Origin: Paracentrotus lividus
Taxonomy: Eukaryota; Echinodermata; Echinoidea; Camarodonta; Echinidae
DNA: 64,000 nt
Assembly (NCBI GenBank): GCA_940671915.1
Contig: CALNVZ010000674.1
Span: 33,241,916-33,305,915, forward strand
Reading direction: 5' to 3'
The position numbers were made by a program, and so were the translations under genes. Shown here one piece after another: positions 1-12,239 of this stretch (its first letter is position 1; each line of letters starts with the position of its first letter). A model generated the notes under the pieces. It did not search any database and was not told the origin of the DNA. It worked only from the letters and a program-made list of their open reading frames with translations.

Positions 1-94
1 CTCTTTTCTGGCGACTTGTGTCTGATTTTGATATGATGAGTCACATATAAGACAAAATAGATATCTGAGACTGAAGATAGTAAGTTTACCATTC

Positions 95-563
95 CTGGAG
101 ATAGTCATTTAACACTGATGATAGTCATTTAACATTTACTGATGATAGTCATTTAACGTCTACTAAAGATAGTCATTTAACATCTACTGAAGATAGTCAT
201 TTAACATCTACTAAAGATAGTCATTTAACGTCTACTGAAGATAGTCATTTAACATCTACCGAAGATAGGCATATAACATCTACCGAAGATAGTCATTTAA
301 CATCTACCGAAGATAGTCATATAACATCTACTGAAGATAGTCATTTAACATCTACTGAAGATAGTCATTTAACATCTACCGAAGATAGTCATTTAACATC
401 TACTGAAGATAGTCATTTAACATCTACCGAAGATAGTTATTGAACATATACTGAAGATAGTCATTTAACATCTACCGAAGATAGTCATTTAACATCTACT
501 GGATATAGTCATTTAACATCTACTGAAGATAGTCATTTAACATCTACTGAATATAGTCAATTT
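95..563. repeat. 24-bp tandem minisatellite, about 19 units
   Basis: Direct tandem repeat with the consensus unit gaagatagtcatttaacat followed by ctact or ctacc. Units are nearly all exactly 24 bp and differ by single substitutions (act/acc, aca/acg, gaa/aaa). Because 24 is a multiple of 3, one plus-strand frame stays open from 105 to 440 and would encode an eight-residue repeat DSHLTSTE. It is closed by TGA at 441-443 inside a variant unit, and then open again for most of the remaining units. No start codon or convincing splice sites flank it, so it is annotated as a minisatellite and not as a gene. Confidence 0.95.
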
Positions 564-3165
564 AGGCCTTCCTGAAGCTTTTTTGTGTCAGTTAGAACAA
601 AAAGTATGAATTTCATGCATTAACTTTTTTTCGCGCGCGCTCGCCGGGATCAGAGGCCGATATCTTAGGGCCGGGCATCATGCCCCCCCCCCCCGCACCC
701 CTCAGACTGACAGGCTACCCAAACACCCCAGTTCTCATTAGGGTTTAAGTTCAGTCAAATCAAAAGTCCAAAGGGGAAGACCGTGTGTTTTATTTGCTTC
801 CTGAAATTTTGTGATTTTTTTACCTTACGTTCATTGAAATTTCTTGAAATTTTATATTGCCTGATGCCTTCTTTTTCATGGATCGCAAGTATCATATTCT
901 TTTACAATAAAGGTAACTATTTTGAATTCGTTTTTTGTCATTTTATGTCAACTTTTTGCGATATTTACTAAAACAAATTAATTAGCTTTTTTCAAAAATT
1001 AAGCGCATTCATAATATTAACGCCCTATCAATTTTTGAGCGTTTTTCTCGTACTTGCTGAGGCCATTTTTATTTTGTTACCCCATTGCATTTCGCTTGTA
1101 TCTTTTGTTACGTAATATTGCTTCTTCCTTTTTCTTTTGTGGACGTATGGTTTATTGCTTGGCCTATTAAGAAAGATTACAATTTTTGATTTTCTGAGTT
1201 TGAGGATTAGTTATTGGTTCACGGCTGTAGTTAGTAGGCTTTTCACCTGGTCCTACTAGAACACTGTGTAATTATGTTCCGGCCGCGGACTATGTTCCTG
1301 AATGTGCCGAGCAACGGCTGTAGCTGAGATTCAGGCCACTGTCTGTTATTGTTATTTCTATTTCTTAGTAAGGTTTGCCATGATTGCATCTTCTAACTTA
1401 ATCTCCTTCGTTACATTTCTCTTCTTGATGGGCCTATTTTGCGCCATAGAAACTGTTAATATATTATCGTATCCTAATTTTAGTCTATGATTGTTGATGA
1501 TTTGTTTATTTGTATTTTGTTGTATCTTTTCGGGTGATATATATTTTTCTAAGTCTTGTATGATATTCTATTCACTATATGTCAATAATGTAATTTTTGA
1601 ATGCTTTTCTCTTCAATATGAAATAATCTGCCTCTGGTTCACCTTTCTCTTAGTGTCTGCTCTTGAGAGGAGATGACCCGACAGTCATTGTTCAGCTCTT
1701 ATGTTTGACTTCAATAGGTACTTGTCTATAGTGTCATGCGCTATCTCCTGTTTGAAACTTGCACAAGTTTTCGGCAACTCGTAAGCTTATTTATGCAAAA
1801 TTCTACTGCTACTTTTCAATTTCGACTTTATGTTAGCTGGCGATACGATTTGAATCTGGACCAATCACTCATGAAGATTCTCCTAGCATACCTGCGATCA
1901 TTATTCTACTAATCTCATAAATGAGACTCGACATACTTATGATAGAAATGCATTTATTACAAATCAATAGGCCTTATGGACAAAAAGAGATCTGGATAAC
2001 CAGGTGTGTCGACTCAGTTCGAGGTGTTGCGAAAAATTATCAATTCTCTACGTATACAGCGGGCGCGCCAACTCATTAGGGCGGTATACGTGCTGGCAGG
2101 AGAAAACAAAAAATTACGGCTTTCGACCAATCTCCCCGGTCTTCAGGTCAGTGCGAATATCCAAAGCAAATTTCCCTATCCCGCGCGGTCTCCTACCTGT
2201 TTACACCGATGGATGTACCGAAAGTTTGTGTTATCACAAATGCCCACTGTATGTAATAAAGCAAGACTTGTAAGGATCATTTCCATTGAACCACAATATT
2301 TCACATTATTTGTCTCACAGAAACATGGCTCCTCCAGCTTCCTGACAAGCCATAGGAAGGTGATTTGGAGCACCTGACACTCGCCTTTTCACTTTTTATA
2401 TGTTCCCTCCGGCGACTTTTGCGTAGTGCGTTATTGCCCCATTTGTATAGAGATCCATTAAAAAAAAAAAGAGGAAGAAAAATTACCTTCTTTCTTACCT
2501 TCTCCAAATGCTCTAGTTCGAGAGCTTGCCTGCGACATCAGCTTCTCGAACATCCTTCTAATCAAAGTCTTCGCGCTATTTACCGTCAATACTAGCCGAA
2601 GTGACTTGTGATTGTTAAGCGATTTAATACCATTGGTCCATGGCTGGACGACTTAACCCTATCAATTGTCATACGCGCAAGAAGAGAGCAATTTCATGGA
2701 AGGGAATGAGCCTCCTTTGATTCTTTTAGATAGTTGGAATATGATCATTTACTACTTGTAATGATTTTAAGGGAACACAATGATGGCATTATGGCCTATA
2801 TTTGTCCTCAATTTAACTACGAACATGTGAGAATCCTGCATCGGTTGTTGATATGGAGGTCCTTCTAATCCACTCCAACCGCCCCCTTCAAAGGTTAAAC
2901 GACCCATGTTGCAATCCACAGTGAGGAACATTATAAAAAGTGAATAAACACGTGTATTAATAATCACCTTCTATAGCAGAACTGTTCTACGTCCTCTATC
3001 TCAATATCCGTCCTTACATATAGAAATAATAACGATGAAGCACTTTCTTATCACTATGGCTGAATTCTGGCTGTAGGATAAGGCCATCTGTCCTTGTTAA
3101 TCTAATCAGAGGGAAAGAAAACTTGAACAACTTGACTGTCAATATATAAGGCACTGTTTCCTATC
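564..3165. other. Intergenic sequence, no gene recognised
   Basis: AT-rich sequence with a C-run near 681-695 and short unrelated open frames. None has splice sites in agreement, a recognisable domain or coding-like composition. The longest open frame, 2006-2377 on the plus strand, has no recognisable motif and starts at a non-ATG codon. Nothing else can be supported here. Confidence 0.5.
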
Positions 3166-3195
3166 TTGAAGAACCATGCCTGTGAGACAAACATA

Positions 3196-3918
3196 TCAAG
3201 ATATATTGAAATGGGTCAAGTGAATATCATTACGATTGCCAACTTTAGTAAAGGATCCAATGGAATCTTTAGTTGTAACTCGAGAATGACAGGAAAGATT
3301 ACAGAAGGTTCGTACGACTTGACCAATGGAATAACACAAAACGTCTTGCGTTACATCCATCGTTACAGGGGTTATGGAAGANNNNNNNNNNNNNNNNNNN
3401 NNNNNNNNNNNNNNNNNNNNNNNNNNNNNNNNNNNNNNNNNNNNNNNNNNNNNNNNNNNNNNNNNNNNNNNNNNNNNNNNNCAGGTGCATATATTTAGCT
3501 TAAAAAGTGAACTTTGGTCAAATATGGATTTAGTCCCTTTTGGAAACAAGCTCTTCATATCAAGATAAAGATTTACACTGTTATCATCAACACATTTACG
3601 GGAGTTTGGGGGAATAGAGAGATCCACAAAATCATTGATAATCTGGCAAGATTGTACAATTTCTTTGTTTTCATTTTCATGATATGTGGCTCTCTCTTCT
3701 TGGCCTCTGGCCTAGTAATAAGGGCAAGACTTTATCTTATGCCCTTGCTGGCCACAGTTATGACACTGAAGTTCAGTTCCATGTCTACATGATCGAGACC
3801 TGTGATTAGGCTCTCCACAGAATGAGCATCCTGATGGGATACCTCTAGTCACTGAGGCATAGGAAGGGAATGAAGGTAGTGGCGGTCATTGCGGTGAGGG
3901 ATAATAAGTTCCACGAGA
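3196..3918 (-). pseudogene. Retroelement-like ORF remnant with two CCHC zinc knuckles
   Basis: On the minus strand, 3828-3724 encodes two consecutive CCHC zinc knuckles (pattern C-x2-C-x4-H-x4-C, first with CSFCGEPNH, second with CHNCGQQGH), the nucleic-acid-binding motif of Gag-like proteins of retroelements. The same frame runs upstream to about 3918 and downstream toward the 100-N gap and 3196. It is interrupted by TGA at 3888-3886 and TAG at 3714-3712. No reverse transcriptase or integrase is visible. I infer a decayed ORF of a retroelement. A cellular CCHC protein pseudogene is possible. The region past the gap cannot be joined with confidence. Confidence 0.55.
3382..3481. other. Assembly gap of 100 N
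   Basis: Exactly 100 N, the conventional filler for a gap of unknown size. The frames on both sides cannot be assumed to be continuous. Confidence 0.99.
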
Positions 3919-3966
3919 AGGCACATCAACGCGATTGAACGTGTTTGTAGAAGATGGATGATACAA

Positions 3967-4183
3967 CACTGTTAAAAATTGCTGTAGCTTTTTACAGTAA
4001 ATTACTGGCAACTCTGTTGCACTGTAATTTACTGTAATTGTCTCTTAAAGTAATCTACTTTCAATGGTAAATTACTATAAATTCCCACAAGATACAGGAA
4101 ACTACCATCAAATATACTGTTATTTACTGTGCAACAAAGTTGCCAGTAATTTACTGTAAAAGCTACAGCAATTTTTAACAGTG
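3967..4183. mobile_element. Palindromic MITE, 217 bp
   Basis: The left end cactgttaaaaattgctg is the inverse of the right end at 4183, and the inverted repeat continues inward through acagtaaattactggcaac, over 45 bp per arm. There is no coding capacity. It resembles other CACTGT-ended palindromes in the window (14962-15102). It lies next to the zinc-knuckle remnant and upstream of the SRCR/discoidin exons. The target duplication is not clear. Confidence 0.85.
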
Positions 4184-4428
4184 AAGGGCGGACGCTGCGA
4201 TACGTGAGGGGCCACGGCGGAATTGGATATTGTTGATGAATTTGTGTGCTTGAAAGTCACTTATTTGTTGTTGTTATTCGAAGCCTTCAAGTAGTTTAAT
4301 ATATCTACTGCAGATGTAGGCCCATGAGACCTGACAATTAACCTGCCTTCATTCATGAGAAAATGTTACACATATGATTTCCAATGAAATATTATTACAT
4401 TAAATAAACGTTGCTTTCTTCTATCTAG

Positions 4429-7400
4429 CTCACTTTATTCACTCTGTAAGTTTGCATGGATCAAATCGGATTGCGAGTGAAGGGAAAGTTGGCTTTACGG
4501 GCCGCGACTTTCCATCCCAAGTCAGACTATTTACAAGCGAGGCTTGGTCGATGAATACCTCCCGCATGGTTTGCCAGCACCTTGGACATAGTGGAGCCTC
4601 GGCTACGGTGAGTGGCAACGTTTTTAGCCCAAGCGGTCCCGAGGAGAGCTATGAGTATGGTGTGATACGGTGCGATGAAACTGCAATGGCTGTAACAGAT
4701 TGCTGGTACGAGCCAAGGAATAGAGAAGATGTCAGCATCGATTTGATCATAGCTGTTATTTGCTGCACACGTAAGTGTTTCTTTTCTTCTTCTTTTTTTC
4801 CTTTTTACCTTCTAAAATATTTTCCTTCAGCTCCATTCTTTATCGTAATTCTTGTTTAAATTTTATGTTATAACCCTATTTCGGTTTCTTCTGTTTCTTC
4901 ATCTATCCCTCTCACTAGATACACGTCGTTTTCTTCATCACCCTAATGAAGATGATCATCATCATCATGAACACTATCATATTGATCAAAACTATCATTA
5001 TCATTGCTATTATCATGAAGCACTTACAGACCTTACCTAACACTGTAATGACCATTGACCAATACACAACTCCATAAGCAATCTTATCGATCTGACAGAC
5101 GTGGCGCCCCATCTTGAGAATGACTTATTTTGTAAGGCGCTCTAGCATTTCAAGAAATTGATTCCTGTCATGTAGGCTACCCCCCCATCCCCCTACCTCA
5201 CCTTGGTCGAGTGTGTGTAGAGAGGTGTCTAATTACTTTCCAAAGAACAGTTGTAAAGTGGCCGGGAGGCAAACCTTACATGACTACGTACATAAATTAT
5301 CTCTCAACAGTTCCCAAATGTGGACCTGAAGGAGAACAGTCGCGGGTAAGGTCACCAGATCTTCAAACACGTCGATCACCGAATCAAGTTGCCAGGACGC
5401 CTTAAGCTGCGGTTCTGCAGGACGCCTTGACTCATCGATGTCGAGTTGGGTACCAGATGATACCGACTACGCCAGTCCATGGATTCAGGTCTTTCTGGAT
5501 GCTTTTTACATAATCACTGGTGTGATAACTCAAGGTCATTACGAGACTGACCATTGGGTTACCTCGTATACACTTTCATCCAGTTTGAGTGACGACAGTT
5601 GGGTGTATTACACAGATGCTTACTCAAAGGTGGATCCTAAGGTAGGTCATTTTATATTTCATTTAATCTATCTTAAAGGAAGAAAACTGAAATTTTTAAC
5701 AAATAAGTTTTAACTTTAAAAGAAAACAAAATTTCAGTTTGGACATTTTGTCAAGCTCTGAATTAAAATAACAATTCGGATGATAGTAAAGCTCAGCTAA
5801 TCTCTGCTTGCAAACAATATTTGACTTCATGAACACGGTGAATTGACATTTACAATCAATTTGTCTTATGCCCTTCTGGTTTCATTCCATGTACATGATG
5901 TACGTGTTCTAATCACTCTTCGTCCATGTCACTTACTATCAATTTTGTATAATTGCCTCTTAGCCCACTTGCCACTTTGTCTAAATTCCAGTTAGGCTAT
6001 TGCCCAATATCCAATTGGTCTAACACCACTTGGTATATAATTTATGTTACGATGAATTGTTATAATCTTATCCCTTCGATCAATTTGAGCCTTTTTTTTC
6101 TGTGACCTTCGAACGTTTATACGCTTCTTATCTCAACTCAATCTCCTTTTCAGAAATCTCTTCTTTTTTTTTACTCCTGGTTTAATAGATATTCCCTGGT
6201 AATTATGACAATTCGACTGCCATTGAACAAGCCCTCTATCCGCCGTTGATGGCGCGCTATATCAAGATTCATCCACGCACGTACATTGGGACACCAAGCC
6301 TCCGCTTTGACTTTCGAGGATTTGGACCACTTGCTGATTACATTGGTATGTCAAATCATGGATCTTTTATTACTATCTATAGTCAAATGTAATGCATTGA
6401 TCACAACACGTCGGAAGTGCAACGTGCAAATCTCTACGACATAGAAAAATAGCACGTAGCTAATAGTTATATGTTGCACTCACGGCGTGTTGTGGCCGTG
6501 CACCAGCGCATAAGAAGTCACCTGATCAGGTCGGTAAGTCCCCGGGCTGTTCATCAATGAATCTTACCAAAAAAAAAAAAAAAAAGTTCCATCGTCTTCC
6601 ATCAATGAATCCCCCCCCCCCCAAAAAAAAAAGAAGATCAACAAACCTTTGGAATTTCAAGTGAACACTGTATGAAGTAATAATAAATTGTATCAAGCCA
6701 ATGGAAGAATAGCAGGAGGATATAGTATGTCCAATTGTAGTCCTTCGAAGCGAGCCGCCATTTGGGAATCCGCCTCCTAGAGAAAAAAAATAGGAACGAG
6801 CTTTTCGGAAATATATCGATGACTGTATGTATCTATTTTATTAAGATTGAGTATTCACCGTAAATACACAAAAGAAAAACATCTTTCAGTATGATATAAA
6901 CACATATATTTTTTCCTTCACCCCAAAGGCAATATCTACGAGCCGAATACGAGTTGTGCTCCACTCCTGGGTGAAAGGTTGGGGCTTGCAAATAGCAGTG
7001 TTTTTCCTGATAGCTCATTTTCGGCGTATTCCTATGTTAATAATGACCTTGCGCCTTGGCGAGCTCGGCTGTTTGGACCTGGTGCCTGGGCCCCTGGAGA
7101 CATAAACGATCCATATTGGTGGAAGGTATGTATTCCCCCCTTTTATGTCACTGTTTATTCATTTCTTACTCTGCGATGTCTTTGTTTATACTGTGATTGT
7201 GCAATGAAATACACTGTTCGTCATAAAGGTGGAATATTTTTTTCTGGCTCAAGCGACATTATGTTGCTTCGTTATTAATTTCTTGAATGTGTTTGTCACC
7301 GCCTTCACTTTCTGGGATCCTGGGTATATCTTGGACGTTCCTTCAACCCTTCCCGGGGATTTTTCTTCAAAAAAGTTTGTCACCCCCAGAGAATGGCCAT

Positions 7401-10151
7401 TTTCGTCATTTTTTCTTATTTTTGGGGCCCTTTTTTGTTCACGCGACCCACCAAGGCCCCCTCAGTCCTTCCCCAAGGAAACACGTCTGAGGTGGAGATT
7501 TGTTATTGTTCTTTACATTAAATCTAGATTTATGGTTACAGGCTCGACTCTTTTGTCTAGGGGAGGGGTCAAAATTTATTTTGATTGGGGTTCAACATTC
7601 ATTTTATTCATTTTTACACCATGGAAATTTCTATCTTCCCTAAATTGCATTGTAAAATCTGAACCAAACATAAATCTAAATAAAATATTATCAATAATGA
7701 CTATTTACAGCTTTGTCATCAAGGCTAAACAAAATTTAAGGGGAAAATTATGATATTTAAGGGTTAAAGGTGGTTTTTCATTTCTTCCGTTTTCAGCATA
7801 AAGATGGAATAAAATATTCCGAATTTTCACCAATCTCGTTTTTTACTTCAACCCCTCCCCTAGACAAGAGACCTAAGCCTGTCCCCAGAAATATAGATTT
7901 AACTGAAAGAACCATATAAAACAATACACCTCAGTCGCGTTTCCTAGGGGTAGGACTGAGGGGGGCTTGATTGGCCGAGAAAACAAAAAGGGGCCCCAAA
8001 ATGAGAAAAAATGACAAAAATGGGCATTACGGGGGTTGACAAAACTTTTTGGGGAAAAGGTTCACGTGAAGGGTTGGGAAAATATCCAAGATATAGCCAG
8101 GGTCCCGAAAAGTAAAAGCAGGGACAAACATATTCAAGAAATTAAAGTCAGAGCAAAATCATGTCGCTATAGCGGCAAAAAAATATTCCACCTTTATGAC
8201 AGACAGTGTATAAAAGGATATTTTCCTGGCGTATTGTATACATAATGTTTTGATTTGTCCCACCCACAAAGTCCTCATTTCCTTCTCCTATACAAAATAG
8301 TTAACTCCGAAAAGAATATTTCCCCAGAAGATGGAACGTGACTTCCTTTTTTATTTTTCTTGCGGAAAAAAATTGTTGTTTAAATATTGCAATATCCATT
8401 AAAATTAAAAGATGTTAGATACAAAAGCCAACCAGTGGTTATGTTATTTTCATGGATGTATCGTGAATTCTGTCCAAGGTGCGAGTGCTGTGATTTCTCC
8501 TCCTTTTCCCACACATACTGCATTTATCTTGTTTCCATAGAACTTATGCATATGACGTCATACTATCATAGCGCCATCCCTCAGATGATAGGAATAGGCG
8601 TAATAGGAGTTGTTAGAGATGCGGTAGCTGCAGATCATAAACACCTGCAAGGCAATGGCTTTAGCCTCTAAGATGGCGGCGAGATGACGTCAATGCATAA
8701 GGTCTATTACTGCCTCTATGTTCAGGGGGCGGTTCATGAAAAGGCTTGTCGGACGTTTTACCCGACAAATTTGCTCTCAGCCAATCAGATGAAAACATTT
8801 CAGTAGCTTATAGCAGTTGTCAGTGGGAATCAGTAATTATTTGTTTCATGAAATGCACCCAGGTTGACCTTGGCATCATGTATCACGTGACAGGGGTCAT
8901 CACTCAAGGGAGAGCGTTGGCTCCCCCACATGACCAATGGATTTCATCCTTTAAACTCGCTATCTCTGTTGATGACACTCGGTGGGCCAACGTTGGAGGG
9001 ATCGACTGTGACTCTGGGAAGGTTAGTATTTTTTCCTTCTAAATTTGGAGTCATTATAATAGGCTAATCGATAGTGAGTAGGATTCACTTCGCATTGCCT
9101 GAAATTGCCCATTGTTTAAAATGTAGAATATAAATGTATGCAAGAACAGATCCAGCTTAACTCTGCATCTGACAAAGCATTTTATCGGCTCAATTGTCTA
9201 GGGACAATAGCGACTCTATTGTGATTGTGCAATTCTTTGTCAGAGTTGATGCTGGGTTCACTACAAATATAAGAAAATTAAGGATATTTTTTCTAGTCGC
9301 TCACGGATACGTTTCCAAGACGTCTTTGCTACGTCTATGCGAGGTATCCGTAGTCCCGACGACTGTTATGGTTAGGAGTGAGATACCACCTTTAAAAAAA
9401 AAAAAAAAAAATCATTTTAGGTTGGAACCTTGTTGAAAATCCATTGGAATACATTGTAGAGTTGCAGAAGCATGACGGGGCTAAGGAATTTTGAATCAGT
9501 GTTAAAGAGCTGTCTTCTGCCCAACCGTCATGACGAAACTTTTTAAATCAAAGGACCCGATTTGAAAATGGTACGATTTTCAAAACTCATAGGCAAATTC
9601 GTTTCGTATGAGGCTCGACAATTATTATACTGTTCTAAAGTGCGATGAATTTTAAACAGTCTGACTTAAACCTGACTTTCTGTGGATTCATGTTGTAAAA
9701 TATTATCCAAGAAAAATTAATGTTTAAGGAATCAAGTAGACTCATTTTCCTGAACTAAAATAGATAAGGAATTATATAAAATCAACTCAATAAAAATCGA
9801 ACAAACGAAGAACAAAACCAGATCCAGCTTTAATATTCATTCATAAAAAATAATTTAAGCAATGGGCAATTTCCATGGTTTAGTATTTTTAGACTGCCTG
9901 GATAATACTGACTATACTCCTAATTACATCACGGTGACATTCATGTAATTTGTCTCCTTTAATTAAATTATTTTGATAAACCTTTTAAACTTTGTCTCTC
10001 TTTTCATGTATAGGAATTTCCCGCCAATTTTGACACCGAGTCGCTGGTTACGAATTTATTTGCGAGGCCGCTGTCTGCACGATTTGTGAGGCTTCATCCC
10101 CAAACACATCATCGCTTTCCGGCTCTAAGATGTGAAATATTGGGGTTTTAG
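4429..10151 (+). CDS. Secreted/extracellular SRCR plus two discoidin (F5/8 type C) domains protein, 3' six exons
   Basis: Six exons join with matching phases: 4429-4770, 5340-5641, 6189-6345, 6929-7125, 8863-9021 and 10014-10151 (stop TAG). All use AG/GT borders, and 430 residues are visible. Residues about 1-113 resemble a scavenger-receptor cysteine-rich domain (MVCQHLGHSG, then C81, C91 and a closing VICC at 111-112). The first discoidin domain runs from C131 to about 266 (WIQVFLDAFYIITGVITQG, later ARYIKIHPRTY and LRFDFRGFG). The second runs from C276 to the end (VTGVITQGR, ARFVRLHPQ, ending LRCEILGF). Each discoidin domain is split by an intron at the same central point. Discoidin domains bind carbohydrate, phospholipid or collagen, and SRCR domains bind polyanions, so an adhesion or recognition role outside the cell is inferred. 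The start and any signal peptide lie upstream and were not found. The second exon's acceptor (cag at 5337-5339) was chosen because it is the one that keeps phase. Confidence 0.85.
7212..8208. mobile_element. Foldback DNA element, copy 1 (997 bp), TA target site
   Basis: The outer ends cactgttcgtcataaaggtg and its inverse (caccttt..gacagacagtg) are flanked by TA at 7210-7211 and 8209-8210. Inverted arms of about 250-300 bp include a shared ttgacaaaac/gttttgtc stretch and the ggaaacacg/cgtttcc stretch near the centre. No transposase frame is present. It lies wholly inside the intron between exons 4 and 5 of the SRCR/discoidin gene. A second copy is at 50261-51075. TA duplication and CAC/GTG termini fit a Tc1/mariner-type non-autonomous element (inference). 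Confidence 0.85.
8543..8701. mobile_element. Short palindromic MITE-like element
   Basis: The left end cttatgcatatgacgtcat at 8543 is inverted at the right end atgacgtcaatgcataag ending at 8701. The interior is non-coding. The ends contain a TGACGTCA core (CRE/ATF-like), probably coincidental. It lies in the same intron as the foldback element at 7212-8208. Confidence 0.65.
9280..9394. mobile_element. Degenerate copy of the GGTGGTATCTCAC element family
   Basis: The right end tgagataccacctt at about 9380-9394 and an internal gtttccaagacgtct match the palindromic family best seen at 21171-21287. The left end is diverged. It lies in the last intron of the SRCR/discoidin gene. Confidence 0.5.
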
Positions 10152-10605
10152 TAGGTAGAACCTGGTTTCAGTAGTCAATTTGAAAATTCAATAGGGCTCA
10201 ATGTTCTTATCAGTGTGCTATTCTTAGGACTAAGTTCATTAGTGATATCTAGCGACGTTCAGCGTTATCCAGCTAATTTGTGTATTGTATTAAACCCAGT
10301 TTAACTTAACATTAATCTTTTGTGAATACATTTGTTATATTTACTATGTTTCATTTACTAACGTTACATTTATTTCTTTATTTCTACATTCAAGGGAGTC
10401 TATGATATTGTGTAAAAAGGATATAAAAAGTGTATATGACATTCAAGGTTTATAAAAAGGATTAAAATATTTACCAGCCGTATCAAAACATACATGATTA
10501 TTGCTGTTATGGTAAAAACGAGGGAATCGTGAAAATCAAGTATACCTTGTCGGGATTATTCACCGGAAGATATTTAGTCAATATCTATTTTCGAGACCAT
10601 TGTCG

Positions 10606-10611
10606 AATAAA
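10606..10611 (+). other. Candidate polyadenylation signal of the SRCR/discoidin gene
   Basis: AATAAA about 455 bp after the TAG stop. A second AATAAA occurs near 11063. The 3' UTR would be AT-rich without other features. Confidence 0.4.
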
Positions 10612-11512
10612 CATCCTATCAATTCATATCAATTCTTAGTTCAAATTTACTTAAAGCAGTATAATGTCTAGCATTTCTATTTTATTGAACGAAAAAGAGA
10701 TTAGTATTACATCTGTCTTCTTTTCTTTTTTTTTTTTTTAGTTATGAATCAGTGCAATCACTACAATTATGTAACCGCATCGAAATTTTTATGTTATTAG
10801 CACCGAGTGAACAGTGATACTTTAAAAATTGTTATTTATAAAGTCCCCATTATTATCAAAAACGATCTGTTAATTTCCAAATATTCCTGGTATTTTTATT
10901 TATTTTTACTCTGTATGAATTAATTCAGCCTCAACTGAATTTTCAGCAATCGACTGTTAAAAAACGATTTCCCTCGTAATGTGCTGAATGAGAATTACAT
11001 TGTGCCCTTCGTAATTCCCATTGTACTTTAAAAGCACTGTTTAACTTCATTCAGGATCTTCAAAATAAATATAATTATATAATTTGATTTGATTTTATTC
11101 GTCGAGTGTACATCTATGAGATAATAGAACTTCAGAAACACCGACAAGGATAGCCCATGAAAGCCGAAAAGGCTTATTTACAATGGGATCCTTATAATAT
11201 AATAGAATAATGTGTAGCAAACTTTTAAAGTGTTTGATGACAAAACAACAAATCCCCCAAAAGTGAAATTTTGGGAGGTGTGATATAGAAATCATGAAAC
11301 TGTTTCATATTTATCAGGTTTTATATACCCCCCCCCCAAGAACAAATGAGAGTAAAAGTGCCAGGACAATAGTGGGGACAAAGGACAACGGGAACCCCCA
11401 AAAGATAAATTTTGGGCTATATCGTTATTATAACAAGATTTGCACCAACATCAGAGGTCATGATTACCTAGATATTATAATAATATGTATATATATTATA
11501 TATATTATATTA

Positions 11513-11553
<41 letters not shown>

Positions 11554-11686
11554 ATAGTGTGGTAATGAGGATGCTCTACTAAACGCCTTTGCTTTGTGTA
11601 GAGAAGCATAATGTGAATGAGAGTTCAAATCAAAGGAATGAAGTATAGTCTCCTGCATCATTCCTTTGTTTTGAACTCTCTATCAC

Positions 11687-11724
<38 letters not shown>

Positions 11725-12239
11725 TGTCTTAATCCTTAATCTAATAAATGATAATTTATTTACTTTGAGTACCGAATATAAATTGACAAATCGGTCATTT
11801 GTCGGTGAAACAAAGAAAATTATATTAGAACCATTTATGCAAAACGGGGCGAAATTATCATTGGCATCAGAACAAAGAAATTCATAATATTGGTCGCCAC
11901 CGACTTTTTTCCACCGTTGTCTTGGCATCTCTATGGCCATATTTCTTTGGGAAGAGTATAAAAAGATATTCATTCATTTCATTTCATTTCATTTATTTAT
12001 TAAGTCCAAGGTACTTAGTACATTTGGAAAATTTGGGGTGAGATATATGAAACAGATTCCTTATTTCTTTCACTGGTAATCCCCACCCGTCCATCTCACA
12101 TTTCACTTTTTTGGCCTTCGTTCTGATCTCTTATCTTCTTCGGCATTGTTAAAAACGACGGGGTCTGGTAACCCACTACTCTCAGGAATAAACATGGACA
12201 AGCCTTCCCTTCCAGAATATGGAAAAATGATCGACAATA

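Noticed and set aside
1-563. CRISPR-like array at the window start
   Set aside because: Units are contiguous 24-bp repeats without spacers, and the genome is eukaryotic.
2006-2377. 123-codon plus-strand open frame
   Set aside because: Non-ATG start, overlapping open frames on both strands, no motif and no splice evidence.
3166-3498. 110-codon plus-strand frame across the 100-N gap
   Set aside because: A third of it is N, and the opposite strand carries the zinc-knuckle frame.
5311-5345. Short exon (PKCGPEGEQSR) ending at a GTAAGG donor in the SRCR/discoidin gene
   Set aside because: It cannot be joined in phase to the discoidin exon, whereas acceptor use at 5339 gives full phase agreement.
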